Assembly (NCBI RefSeq): GCF_000337035.1 | Contig: NZ_AOJL01000043.1 | Location: 1 to 35,951 of the forward strand | Direction of reading: 5' to 3' | Source: Halorubrum coriense DSM 10284 | Lineage (GTDB): Archaea; Halobacteriota; Halobacteria; Halobacteriales; Haloferacaceae | Length of the DNA stretch: 35,951 nt | Shown here: positions 28,750-35,951 of the stretch, piece by piece | How positions within the stretch are numbered: the stretch's first letter is position 1 | How the letters are laid out: every line of letters starts with the position of its first letter | Notes under the pieces: model-generated | Told to the model about the DNA's origin: nothing | Databases searched by the model: none | What the model saw: only the letters and a program-made list of their open reading frames with translations | Made by a program: the position numbers and the translations under genes

Positions 28750-30522
28750 ATGCAGATAACCGGCATACACGCGGTGGTCGCGGTGCTGCTCGTCGTCAGC
28801 GGGACCGTCGGTGCCGCGTCCGTCGCCGACCTCGGCGGCGGCGCGTCCGTGACCGTCGAGAGGACGGAGACGGTGAAGCCGAGCACCGGCGACGCCGCCT
28901 TCGAGGTACGGGCGACGCTCAACAACAGCGACGCCGCGAACGCGACGCGGTCGTTCGACCTGGTCGTCGAAGGCGAGGACGGCTCCTCGGTCACCGTCGA
29001 CGAGCGGACGCTGACGCTGTCGGCCGGAGAGGCGCGACGGGTCACGCTCTCGGCATCGAGGGACGCGTTGGCGCCGGGGCGGTACAACTACACGCTCGGC
29101 GACGACTCGGGGGCGCTAGCGACGGGTACCGTCACCCTCGATCCGCCCGCGTTCGCCCTCTCCGACGCCCGCGCGGACCGGGTCGTTCGGGGAGACACGG
29201 GGACCGTCGCCGTGACCGTCCGCAACGACGGCGACTTCCGCGGGCTGCGGAACGTCGACCTCTACGTCGACCGGGACGGCGACGGCGCGTACGACGCCGA
29301 CGAAGCGGTCGCCGCGAGTGCGCCGATGCTGGAGGCCGGAACCGACGCCGCGGTGACGTTCCCCGTCGAGACCGGCGGGCTCGAACCGGGGACCTACGAC
29401 TACCGCGTCGAGGCGTCGTCGAGCGCGCGGGAGGGGACGCTGGTCGTCCTCCGCCCGGCGACGGTCCGGGTCGCGGGGTCGACGATGACCACCGACGCCG
29501 TCAGGGGCGACCGGTTCAACGGGTCGGTGACGCTGACGAACGTCGGCGACGTCCCCGGCACGGAGACGGTCCGGCTCGACGGCCCGGCCGAGTCGTTCGA
29601 CTGGAACCGGTCGGTGACGCTCGGCGGGAACGAGACGGCGACGTTCGAGTTCGACGCGCGGACGGCGAACCTCACTCGCGGGAACTACTCGGTCGCCGTC
29701 TCGACGGCGAACGACTCGGCCACGGCGGCGCTCCGCGTCCGCGAGAGCTTCCTCAAGATCGACGAACTCGACGGACCGCGGTCGGCCGACGTGGACGACG
29801 ACGTCGAGTTCGCCGCGCGGGTGTCGAACATCGGCGACGCGGCCGCGAACGAGACCGTCCAACACCGCATCGATCTGGACGGCGACGACGACCCGGAGAC
29901 GGTGACAACGAACCGGACCGTGACCCTCGCGCCGGGCGAGCGGACGACCGTCGAGTTCGTGCTTCCGGCCGACGACCGCGACCGGTTCACCGACGGCGAC
30001 CTGCTCGGCACGCACGTCTACGGCGTGTACAGCGGGGACACCAACGCGACCGGCGTCGTGGTCGTCCGGGACTACCGCTCGGGCGGTGGCGGCTCCTCGT
30101 CGTCCTCGTCGGACGACGAGCCGGAGACGGTCTCGAAGGACGTGATCACGCAGGAGAAGTACGGGACCGACTACGACGAAGTCAGCGGGGAGACGCAGTC
30201 GCAGGTCGACGAGATCCACGAGCGGCAGCCGTTCGCGGACGGGCTCGCGATCACCGAGGTCCTGACCCGCGAGGAGATCGCGCGACAGGAGTTCGGGCTC
30301 GACGTCGGGCGGAACGACGCGTTCAACTTCACCGCCATCGACGTCGAGACCCAACAGGAGATCGAGGCCGCCTTCGACGACCAGTTCGAGTCGCAGGACG
30401 GCGACCGGATCGAATCGTGGGACGAACTGGCTCGGGAGGAGTTCGACAGCGAGTACGAGGCGCTCGACGGGGAGCAGAAAGAGACGATCCGCGAGCGGTA
30501 CCGGGCGCAGTTCGACTCCTGA
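28750..30522 (+). CDS. Secreted sequon-rich protein with CARDB-like domains and three C-terminal repeats
   Basis: The 590-residue protein has a Sec-type signal peptide (about residues 1-23, ending VGAAS). Four Ig/CARDB-like beta domains follow, each with the pattern VTVRN-D or VTLTNVGD, then LxPGxY or APGERTTVEF. A Gly/Ser/Asp linker near residue 450 leads to three imperfect repeats of about 35-45 residues centred on ITQEKYGTDYDEVSGE, IARQEFGLDVG and LAREEFDSEYEALDGE. I count 13 N-x-S/T sequons (NNS, NAT, NYT, NGS, NRS, NET, NLT, NYS, NDS, NET, NRT, NAT, NFT). There is no C-terminal membrane anchor or PGF motif. It may be a surface or secreted glycoprotein served by the adjacent glycan genes; this is inference. 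Confidence 0.85.
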   Translation: MQITGIHAVVAVLLVVSGTVGAASVADLGGGASVTVERTETVKPSTGDAAFEVRATLNNSDAANATRSFDLVVEGEDGSSVTVDERTLTLSAGEARRVTLSASRDALAPGRYNYTLGDDSGALATGTVTLDPPAFALSDARADRVVRGDTGTVAVTVRNDGDFRGLRNVDLYVDRDGDGAYDADEAVAASAPMLEAGTDAAVTFPVETGGLEPGTYDYRVEASSSAREGTLVVLRPATVRVAGSTMTTDAVRGDRFNGSVTLTNVGDVPGTETVRLDGPAESFDWNRSVTLGGNETATFEFDARTANLTRGNYSVAVSTANDSATAALRVRESFLKIDELDGPRSADVDDDVEFAARVSNIGDAAANETVQHRIDLDGDDDPETVTTNRTVTLAPGERTTVEFVLPADDRDRFTDGDLLGTHVYGVYSGDTNATGVVVVRDYRSGGGGSSSSSSDDEPETVSKDVITQEKYGTDYDEVSGETQSQVDEIHERQPFADGLAITEVLTREEIARQEFGLDVGRNDAFNFTAIDVETQQEIEAAFDDQFESQDGDRIESWDELAREEFDSEYEALDGEQKETIRERYRAQFDS

Positions 30523-30587
30523 AGCCGCCGTCTCGGCGTCTTCGTCGTCGCGTCGAACCGCCCCGTCTCCCCGCTCCTGACGCCGAG

Positions 30588-30872
30588 TCAGATCCTATTG
30601 GGGTCCACGCCGCCGTCGGGCATGTCGGCCCGGACCGACGCCGTACAGACCATCGACGTCTCGCCGGGTTCGATCACATCGGGACCGTCGTCGGTCTGCC
30701 GCCGGGCGTCCGCGGGCGATGCCCGTTCGCCGTCGGGTCCGTCGGCGACCGTCGCTCCGTCACCGAGGTCCGCGGAGCCGGTCGTCTCGTGGACGACGGC
30801 GACGATCCCGCCGAGCGCTAGCAGGCAGGCGGCGATCAGTACGACGAGCAGCTTCGTTGGTCTCCCGGACAT
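30588..30872 (-). CDS. Small membrane-anchored extracellular protein
   Basis: The 94-residue protein starts MSGRPTKLL, has one hydrophobic helix (about residues 8-27) and an acidic, Gly/Ala/Asp-rich outer part ending PDGGVDPNRI. A single-span anchor or uncleaved signal peptide is likely. An ATG at 30896 would add eight residues, but the TATA-like box (attacaacg on the minus strand, 30902-30910) is 34 bases from ATG 30872 and only ten from 30896, so the shorter form is preferred. I do not recognise a family. It is convergent with the secreted-protein gene. Confidence 0.65.
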   Translation of the reverse strand: MSGRPTKLLVVLIAACLLALGGIVAVVHETTGSADLGDGATVADGPDGERASPADARRQTDDGPDVIEPGETSMVCTASVRADMPDGGVDPNRI

Positions 30873-30901
30873 GAGTTGGCGGACACGTGACCGCATCAAC
30901 A

Positions 30902-30910
30902 CGTTGTAAT
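30902..30910 (-). promoter_or_regulatory. TATA-like box for the small membrane protein
   Basis: On the minus strand this reads attacaacg, 34 bases before ATG 30872. A second candidate, gtattaccc, lies about 20 bases further upstream and would fit ATG 30896 instead. Confidence 0.35.
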
Positions 30911-31036
30911 TCGGGACGTAGCGAGGGTAATACCCCCGTAGCGCGATCGACCGAGCGGTACCCACGCCTTACTCGCCCGCCGACGGTCGAACGCGACCCG
31001 CCGGTCGGAGTCGGCCGCCGAGCCCGGGTTCGCTCG

Positions 31037-32254
31037 TCACCGATCGGGAGCCGACGCGTCCACCGCGGACGCCTCGTCGGCGAGCCGGGGCAGCGCCTCG
31101 GGCGGGACGCGGATCACCGACCCGGCGTCGCTGCGCGCGTTGAACGGGTTGACGAACAGTCCCAGCCGCTCGTCGGCGGCGAGGAACACGTACGCGCTGG
31201 CGGTCGGGACGCCCGGGAGGCGCTCCCCCAGCGGCCGGCGGCGACGGAACGCGGCCAGCTCGTACCACGTCTCGTACGACGACGCCGAGGAGGCGACCAA
31301 GACCCGCGCCGCGTCGCCGCTGCGGTTCCCCCGTCCCGCGGGAGCGGTGCTGTCCTCGCCGACCTCCGCCGCGGTCGCGACGGCGACCCAGAGCTCGCCG
31401 TCGACCGGCAGTGTCGCCGCGTAGTACGCCGACGCGTCGGTGCGCCCGACCGTCTCCGGCTCGGCGGGGCCGCCGCGTCGCAGCCGCAGGAGCTCCACGC
31501 TGGCCGCGTACGAGCAGTCCATCCCCCACAGCACGGCCGTCGGCGTGAACGCGAGTCCGACCGCCCGCCACCGCTGGCTCCCGCTCCCGGCGCGGACGAA
31601 CTCGCCGTCGGCGAGCCGGCCGACCGCGCTCTCGTCGTCGGCGTCGCCGGCCGTCGCCCACACCACGTCCCGGTAGGGGTCGCGGAAGACGCCGTGGAAG
31701 TGACGGACTGCGGTCGTCTCGACGTGCGTCTCCCACGTCCGACCGTCGTCCTCGCTCCGGAGGATCCGAGCCGGGTCGTCACCGAGCGTGTACTCCGCGA
31801 GGTAGACGTCGCCGCCGTGGAGACAGACGGAGGTCGGGAGCGTCCCCATCGGCCCCGACGAGTCCGGGAGCCGACGGACCGGCGCCCACGACCGGCCGTG
31901 GTCGCCGGACCGGAACACCCGCCGTCCGACCGTCGCGAGCAGCGTGCCGTCGCGCAGCGGCCAGAGGTTCGTCGTCGTCCACGAGCCGACGACGGGACGC
32001 AGGGCCGCCTTCGCGAACCGGCCGTGTCGCAGGCGAAAGGCTGCGTCCGGGCGCTCGTCTCCCGGCGTCGGGAGCGTGCCGAGCGCGACCCGTCCCCCGG
32101 ACGGCGTCCAGAAGCCGACCGTCCGCCCGCGCGTCCAGTAGAGGCGTCCATCTCTGACCCCGCCGATCCGCGCCTCCGGACCGAGGTCGAGCGGGTCGCC
32201 CCGCGCCCCGCTAACGCCGCGTTCGGTCGCCCGATCGGGGTGGCGTCGGGTCAT
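31037..32254 (-). CDS. BNR/Asp-box beta-propeller protein (sialidase-like fold)
   Basis: The 405-residue protein shows two clear Asp boxes, S-x-D-x-G-x-[ST]-W, at 116-123 (SGDHGRSW) and 167-174 (SEDDGRTW), within regularly spaced beta sheets typical of a six- or seven-bladed propeller. No signal peptide is present, so it is probably cytoplasmic. Sialidases and other glycan-binding or glycan-cleaving proteins share this fold, but I do not see the Arg triad of a true sialidase. It starts ten bases after the stop of an oxidoreductase gene, so the two form an operon. It may bind or process a glycan intermediate; function unassigned. Confidence 0.75.
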   Translation of the reverse strand: MTRRHPDRATERGVSGARGDPLDLGPEARIGGVRDGRLYWTRGRTVGFWTPSGGRVALGTLPTPGDERPDAAFRLRHGRFAKAALRPVVGSWTTTNLWPLRDGTLLATVGRRVFRSGDHGRSWAPVRRLPDSSGPMGTLPTSVCLHGGDVYLAEYTLGDDPARILRSEDDGRTWETHVETTAVRHFHGVFRDPYRDVVWATAGDADDESAVGRLADGEFVRAGSGSQRWRAVGLAFTPTAVLWGMDCSYAASVELLRLRRGGPAEPETVGRTDASAYYAATLPVDGELWVAVATAAEVGEDSTAPAGRGNRSGDAARVLVASSASSYETWYELAAFRRRRPLGERLPGVPTASAYVFLAADERLGLFVNPFNARSDAGSVIRVPPEALPRLADEASAVDASAPDR

Positions 32255-32264
32255 CGAGGGCGCG

Positions 32265-33473
32265 TCACCGGTCGGGGGCCGACCCGTCGTCGGCCCCGTT
32301 TCCGGGGGCGGCGGCGGACGCCGCGCGGTCGGCCGCGGGGCCCAGCCACCCGGCGTCGATCATCGCGACGAGCGGGTTGTCGTCGACGTCGAGCGGGAGG
32401 TCGATCCGCCCCCGACGCCTGGCCGACTCCCAGGCGGCGAAGACCACCTCCGTCGCGCGGAGCGCGTTCCGGCCGGACAGCTCCGGCTCCGCCCCCGTCT
32501 TCAGCCCCTCGACCGCGTCCGCGATCGCCCGCTCGATGAACACCGGCGCCGCTCGGTCCTCGGTCGAGCGCAGCGGCAGTCGCCGCCGGACCGTCCGGAG
32601 CGCGGCGCCGAGGTAGCCGGGGGACTCGAAGCCGTGGAGGTTCTCGCCGTCCGTGCCGACGGATCTCCAGCCGCCGTCGGCCGTGCGATACCGGAGCGTC
32701 GCCCCGCCGTCGACGCCGAGTTCGATGTCGCCGTCCGCGCCGGCCAACCGGAGGTAACACGCCCCTTCGGGCCTCGACTCGCCGGTGGTGGCGAGCCCCA
32801 CCGTCCCGTCGGCGTAGCGCCACTGGACGAGCGCCTGCGTGGCGTTCGGCGTCCCGAACCACCGGTTCTCCTCGCGGTAGTCGACCTGCGCCAGCACCCA
32901 CTCGACGTCGGCGCCGTCGGTGAAGTACCGGGCGAGGTCGACCTGATGGATCCCGGCGTCGAACAGCGTCTCGTTCGCGAACTCGATCCGCCTGAGCGAC
33001 CCGATCGCCCCGTCGTCGAGCAGCTCCTTGGCCTTCCGGAACGGCGCGCCGAACCGGCGCTGGTGGTTGATGGTGAGCTGGACCCGGTTCCGGTCGCAGG
33101 TCCGAACCATCGACCGGCAGTCGCCCCAGGTGTCGGCCATCGGCTTCTCGCAGTGGATCGCCGAGACGCTCCCGCTCTCGGCGCAGTCCTCGACGATATC
33201 GGCGTGGATCCCCGGCGGAACGCAGACGCTCACGAGGTCCGGCTCGACCGCGGCGAGCATCGTCTCGTAGTCCTCGTAGGCGGTGCCCTCGCGCAGGTCG
33301 AACTCGCGGGCGAACGCTCGCCCGTTCTCGAGGACGATGTCCGCGCACGCGACCAGTTCGCAGTCCTCGTTGCTCTCGTAAGCGTGCCCGTGGCGGTACC
33401 CCATCGCGTACCCGTCCCGATCGGGATCGGAGGGGTCGGGGCCCGTGCCGATGACCGCGACGTCGTAGACCAT
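32265..33473 (-). CDS. Gfo/Idh/MocA-family oxidoreductase
   Basis: The 402-residue protein begins YDVAVIGTGPDPSDPDRDGY, a dinucleotide-binding loop with an insert after the GTG, then ACADIV, the EKP motif in HCEKPMADTW, and NHQRRFGAPFRKAKELL. FDAGIHQVDLARYF is the region of the catalytic His-x3-Asp. The C terminus is an Ala/Gly/Asp tail of about 25 residues. It is an NAD(P)-dependent sugar oxidoreductase of unknown substrate, distinct from the paralogue at 25681-26667. A TATA box (gtataaac on the plus strand, 33506-33513) lies about 36 bases upstream. It is cotranscribed with the propeller gene. Confidence 0.9.
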   Translation of the reverse strand: MVYDVAVIGTGPDPSDPDRDGYAMGYRHGHAYESNEDCELVACADIVLENGRAFAREFDLREGTAYEDYETMLAAVEPDLVSVCVPPGIHADIVEDCAESGSVSAIHCEKPMADTWGDCRSMVRTCDRNRVQLTINHQRRFGAPFRKAKELLDDGAIGSLRRIEFANETLFDAGIHQVDLARYFTDGADVEWVLAQVDYREENRWFGTPNATQALVQWRYADGTVGLATTGESRPEGACYLRLAGADGDIELGVDGGATLRYRTADGGWRSVGTDGENLHGFESPGYLGAALRTVRRRLPLRSTEDRAAPVFIERAIADAVEGLKTGAEPELSGRNALRATEVVFAAWESARRRGRIDLPLDVDDNPLVAMIDAGWLGPAADRAASAAAPGNGADDGSAPDR

Positions 33474-33505
33474 CTCGGGCGGAAGAGGCCACCCCCGACA
33501 GAAGG

Positions 33506-33513
33506 GTATAAAC
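33506..33513 (-). promoter_or_regulatory. TATA box for the oxidoreductase-propeller operon
   Basis: On the minus strand this reads gtttatac, a consensus haloarchaeal TATA box about 36 bases before the ATG, predicting a leader of roughly ten bases. It is of a different type from the RTAACRAW boxes. Confidence 0.6.
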
Positions 33514-33609
33514 CGCCTACTTCACGCGACCGAGCCGGACCGGGGGCGGCGAGCCGCCCCTCGCGGCGCGTTCCGAACGGCCGTCGAGCGAAGCCGCCGG
33601 TACGCTTCC

Positions 33610-33618
33610 AATAACAAT
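33610..33618 (+). promoter_or_regulatory. RTAACRAW-type promoter box for the GT2 gene at 33644
   Basis: The sequence aataacaat is centred 30 bases before the GTG start and followed by agc, as in the box at 20386-20394. Confidence 0.55.
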
Positions 33619-33643
33619 AGCTCCGCTCTCGGATACCACGGTC

Positions 33644-34654
33644 GTGGCCCCCAACCCGAGCCCGGCGACCGGCGATACCCGCCCCGAGGAGTCGAGCGAC
33701 AGCGCCGACGCCGCCGGAGACGGACTACCGCTCGTCTCGGTCGTGGTCCCCGTGTACAACGACCCGGACGGGATCGAGGCGACGCTCGACGCGCTCAGGA
33801 GACAGACCGCGCCCGGCGAGCGGTACGAGGTGATCGTCGTGGACAACGGCTCGACCGACGAGACGCGCGACGTCGTCCGCGAACACCTCGCCGGCGGGAC
33901 GTTCGACGGGCTCCGGCTGTTCGTCGAGGACGACGTACAGAGCTCGTACGCCGCCCGGAACGCGGGCATCTCCGCCGCGTCGGGGTCGGTGGTCGCCTTC
34001 GTCGACGCCGACATGGTCGTCGATCCGGGGTGGGTCGAGACCGTGGCGCGGGAGATGGCCGCGACAGACGCGGAGTACCTCGCCTGCGACGTGCAGCTGT
34101 TCACGACCGGCGAAGAGGGGACGGTGGCCAAGTACAACCGGCTGAAGGACCTCAACGTCGAGCGGCTCGTCGAGGAACTCTCTTTCGGACCGACGTGCTC
34201 GCTGGTCGTCACCCGAGCGCTCCTCGAGGACGTCGGCGGATTCGACGCGCGGATTCAGTCGAGCGGAGACCTCGAGTTCGGGAACCGCGTCGCGGCGAGC
34301 GGTCGCGAACTCCGATACACGACGGACGTCGTCGCGTATCACCCGACTCGCACGACGCTCGGTGCGCTCCTGCGGAAGTCCAGACGGCTCGGACGCGGGA
34401 AAACCCAGCTCCGACGATACCACCCCGAGCGCTACGGGCGGCCGATCCTCGCCGCGCTCAACCCCGCCGCCTTCCTGCCGCCGCGGCCGAGTTTCATGCG
34501 CCGGTCGGTGCGCGACTGGACGGAGCTCCCCGTCCGCCAGCAGGTCGTGTTCCTCCTCTTGAGCTACGTCGCGTCGCTCGCGAAGGCGTACGGGCAACTG
34601 CTCGAACTCGCGTCGCCGACGGACACGGGCGCAGACGAGCCATCTCACGACTGA
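33644..34654 (+). CDS. GT2-family glycosyltransferase
   Basis: The 336-residue GT-A enzyme has about 28 acidic/Ala-rich residues, then VSVVVPVYNDPDGIEATLDAL, VIVVDNGSTDETRDVV, ARNAGISAASGSVVAFVDADMVVDPGW (DAD metal site), and GGFDARIQSSGDLEFGNRVAASG, with the catalytic acid in the GDLEF region. A basic segment near RKSRRLGRGKTQLRRYHPER precedes a C-terminal hydrophobic stretch (about residues 300-320) that may bind the membrane. It resembles haloarchaeal Agl glycosyltransferases. The GTG start fits a promoter box 30 bases upstream. It is the last glycan gene in the window. Confidence 0.9.
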   Translation: MAPNPSPATGDTRPEESSDSADAAGDGLPLVSVVVPVYNDPDGIEATLDALRRQTAPGERYEVIVVDNGSTDETRDVVREHLAGGTFDGLRLFVEDDVQSSYAARNAGISAASGSVVAFVDADMVVDPGWVETVAREMAATDAEYLACDVQLFTTGEEGTVAKYNRLKDLNVERLVEELSFGPTCSLVVTRALLEDVGGFDARIQSSGDLEFGNRVAASGRELRYTTDVVAYHPTRTTLGALLRKSRRLGRGKTQLRRYHPERYGRPILAALNPAAFLPPRPSFMRRSVRDWTELPVRQQVVFLLLSYVASLAKAYGQLLELASPTDTGADEPSHD

Positions 34655-34695
34655 CGCGCTCGGGGCGAGCTACGACCGACGGGGCCGCCGCCGTC

Positions 34696-34923
34696 TCAGG
34701 ACTCGTCGGCCTCCTCGAACGCCTCGACCCCCGGGAGGTCGGAGACGCCCTCGTGTTGGCCGACGTACGCCGCCGACCCCGTCGCCGTCTCGAAGGTCTC
34801 CTCGTCCGGGTACTCGCGGACGGTCAGCACGCGACCGTCGTCGACGGCGAACACGATCTCCACGGACCCGTCGTCATGTCGGTACTGTGCGGCCTTCGTC
34901 GGCGAGTCGCCAGAGTCTGCCAT
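34696..34923 (-). CDS. Small acidic haloarchaeal protein
   Basis: The 75-residue protein starts MADSGDSPTKAAQYRHDDGS and is very acidic, with an EIVFAVDDGRVLTVREYPDEETF beta-hairpin region and a tail GVEAFEEADES. It has no membrane segment. It resembles short conserved haloarchaeal proteins of unknown function. A weak TATA-like gggtaagc (minus strand, about 34948-34955) lies about 28 bases before the ATG. It is convergent with the GT2 gene. Confidence 0.75.
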   Translation of the reverse strand: MADSGDSPTKAAQYRHDDGSVEIVFAVDDGRVLTVREYPDEETFETATGSAAYVGQHEGVSDLPGVEAFEEADES

Positions 34924-35009
34924 TCGACTCTGTTCGGGTTTCAGGGGCTTACCCGTTTCGCCCGTGATCGGGACGTGAACCGGTCTGCGACCGCGAACTC
35001 GGCCGGTCC

Positions 35010-35228
35010 CTACCTGTTTTCGAGCAGGTCCGCGACGGCCGTCGGCGCGGCGACGACGAACGCTTCCTTCCGGAGCAGGTCCTCGTCGTCCGGGAGGTAC
35101 AGGAACCGCTCCGATTCGGCTCCCGTCGCCCGTATCCGTTCCCAGTCGCCGAGGTCGTACCCGAGGTCGTCGCTCGCCGGGTCGTCGGGCTGTGCCTCCC
35201 ACTCGACCTCGAGCGAACTCCGGGTCAT
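35010..35228 (-). CDS. Small acidic haloarchaeal protein
   Basis: The 72-residue protein begins MTRSSLEVEWEAQPDDP and has WERIRATGAESERFLYLPDDEDLLRKEAFVVAAPTAVADLLENR, a mixed alpha/beta acidic protein without a known motif. Its ATG overlaps the TGA of a 34-codon frame that bridges the gap from the preceding repetitive-protein gene; a G-rich run also precedes the ATG. It is probably cotranscribed with that gene. Function unknown. Confidence 0.75.
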   Translation of the reverse strand: MTRSSLEVEWEAQPDDPASDDLGYDLGDWERIRATGAESERFLYLPDDEDLLRKEAFVVAAPTAVADLLENR

Positions 35229-35329
35229 GCTCCCCCCGCCGGGCGGTCGGCTGCGGTCGCGACGGACGCGGCGTGCCGGTGTCCCGGCCCGACCGACGGC
35301 CTGTCGAGAGTCGTGCGGTGTGGCGCCAT
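35225..35329 (-). other. Candidate relay mini-ORF with perfect Shine-Dalgarno between two genes
   Basis: ATG 35329 (minus strand) lies four bases after GGAGGTGA (35341-35334), which is fully complementary to the archaeal anti-Shine-Dalgarno and includes the TGA of the preceding gene. The frame is 34 codons, begins MAPHRTTLDRPSVGPGH, and its TGA (35227-35225) overlaps the next ATG as ATGA. The composition is basic and low in acidic residues. Confidence 0.45.
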
Positions 35330-35333
35330 CAGT

Positions 35334-35951
35334 TCACCTCCGGAAGCTGAGCGACGCGTCGCCGTCGATCTGTAGCCGCGAGACGTCGCCGGAGAAGCCG
35401 AAGGTGTCGCGGTCGCCCGAGACGGTCCCGCTGGCGACGCCGCCCGTCGCGGCGTCCGACGCCTCGGCGCCCCAGCCGCCGGCGCGCTTCGCGACCGAGC
35501 CGGTCGTCTCGACGAGGTAGCTCGCCTCGGCGCCGTCGCCGTCGACGACGAGCTCGTGGGGCAGGTCGTGGCCCCCGTCCAAGGTCGCCGGGTCGACGGT
35601 CTCGCCGTCCACGCGGACGGTGACGTCACCCTCGACTTGGAAGTTCGTGAACTCGCCGGTGACGAGGAACGAGTCGATCCCGCCCTCGACCTGTCCGGAG
35701 ACGGTCGCGCCGTCGATCTCGTCGTTGGGGTTCGCCTGCGGACCGGGCTCGACGCTCCCGTCCACCGTGAACGTGTACGCGAGCAGGTCGGCCGTGTGGC
35801 TGCCGTCGACCTCGACCGTGCGGGTGGGGTCGACGACGAGCTCGGACGGCTCGACGGTCTCGCCGTCCAGGCGGACCGCGGCGTCGCCGTCGAGTTGGAA
35901 GTCGGTGAACTCGCCGGTGACGAAGAACGAGTCGATCCCGCCCTCGACCTG
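35334..35951 (-). CDS. Secreted repetitive beta-domain protein, C-terminal part
   Basis: The frame is open to the right edge, so the start lies outside; 205 residues are visible. They contain three copies of a beta unit: QVEGGIDSFFVTGEFTDFQL and QVEGGIDSFLVTGEFTNFQV, 86 residues apart, and a diverged last copy TVSGDRDTFGFSGDVSRLQI. Each is followed by DGD-A/T-x-V and, in the first two, DGETV-x-P. Similar units end many secreted haloarchaeal proteins, including polysaccharide-degrading enzymes (from memory). The catalytic or main domain, if any, is outside. The underlying DNA repeat is about 69 bases, at 35625-35693 and 35883-35951. Confidence 0.8.
   Translation of the reverse strand, partial: QVEGGIDSFFVTGEFTDFQLDGDAAVRLDGETVEPSELVVDPTRTVEVDGSHTADLLAYTFTVDGSVEPGPQANPNDEIDGATVSGQVEGGIDSFLVTGEFTNFQVEGDVTVRVDGETVDPATLDGGHDLPHELVVDGDGAEASYLVETTGSVAKRAGGWGAEASDAATGGVASGTVSGDRDTFGFSGDVSRLQIDGDASLSFRR
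35625..35951 (-). repeat. Direct DNA repeat, period 258 bases, within the repetitive secreted protein
   Basis: The stretch coding for QVEGGIDSF-x-VTGEFT is nearly identical at 35625-35693 and 35883-35951, ending in the same cctcgacctg. The period is 258 bases (86 codons), pointing to a recent internal duplication that may extend beyond the window. Confidence 0.75.

Noticed and set aside
1-35951. Search for mobile elements, tRNA/rRNA genes and CRISPR arrays
   Set aside because: No transposase or integrase motifs, no regularly spaced repeats and no RNA-gene signatures were seen; the only direct repeats are the purS-purQ pair and the protein repeat at the right edge.

Overview
The window is chromosomal DNA from a haloarchaeon, most likely a member of the Halorubrum group. 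It is very GC-rich, and the predicted proteins are rich in Asp and Glu. Many starts are GTG, many genes abut or overlap by ATGA/GTGA, and TATA-like boxes sit about 27-32 bases upstream of start codons, as expected for leaderless transcripts. AglF, paired PurS/PurQ, SHOCT and wHTH-membrane proteins also fit this group. I saw no tRNA, rRNA, IS element, integrase or CRISPR array.

Left part (1-10.5 kb), mostly housekeeping. It holds the C-terminal part of an Lhr-type helicase followed directly by a CDP-alcohol phosphatidyltransferase, and a small membrane protein on the other strand. A tight four-gene operon (3613-7019) encodes a zinc-less MDR dehydrogenase, a 6-pyruvoyltetrahydropterin-synthase homologue with Glu in place of the catalytic Cys, a GT4 glycosyltransferase and a SAM methyltransferase. 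This operon could make a modified, glycosylated pterin. Next come purU, diverging from purS-purQ, then a SHOCT protein and a VOC-family protein.

Middle and right part (10.5-34.7 kb), a large surface-glycan locus. It contains aglF, at least six glycosyltransferases (GT2, GT4, DUF354), an AAC(3)-fold acetyltransferase homologue, a Nudix hydrolase, two winged-helix proteins, a DUF1616 protein, a YdjM-type membrane hydrolase and a 726-residue polytopic membrane protein. The core is a six-gene operon read leftward (28404 to 21903): hexapeptide N-acetyltransferase, DegT-family aminotransferase, Gfo/Idh/MocA oxidoreductase, UDP-sugar dehydrogenase, GT2 and non-hydrolysing 2-epimerase. Apart from the GT2, this is the enzyme set of the WbpA/B/E/D/I pathway to UDP-2,3-diacetamido-2,3-dideoxy-mannuronic acid. 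A secreted protein with 13 N-glycosylation sequons lies beside it and could be an acceptor. A second oxidoreductase is paired with a beta-propeller protein, and another GT2 follows. No oligosaccharyltransferase (AglB) or flippase is visible. The right edge has two small haloarchaeal proteins and the C-terminal part of a repetitive secreted protein.

The most unusual pattern is a set of short, mostly Arg-rich open frames placed just before annotated genes. Five begin 28-32 bases after a TATA-like box and end in, or 2 bases before, the start of the real gene (3569-3616, 12461-12556, 13521-13559, 17657-17496, 20360-20277). Two more bridge gaps between genes of an operon (8744-8839 between purS and purQ; 35329-35225, with a perfect Shine-Dalgarno). 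I infer that they act as translational relays. A box close to RTAACRAW recurs in many promoters of the glycan locus.
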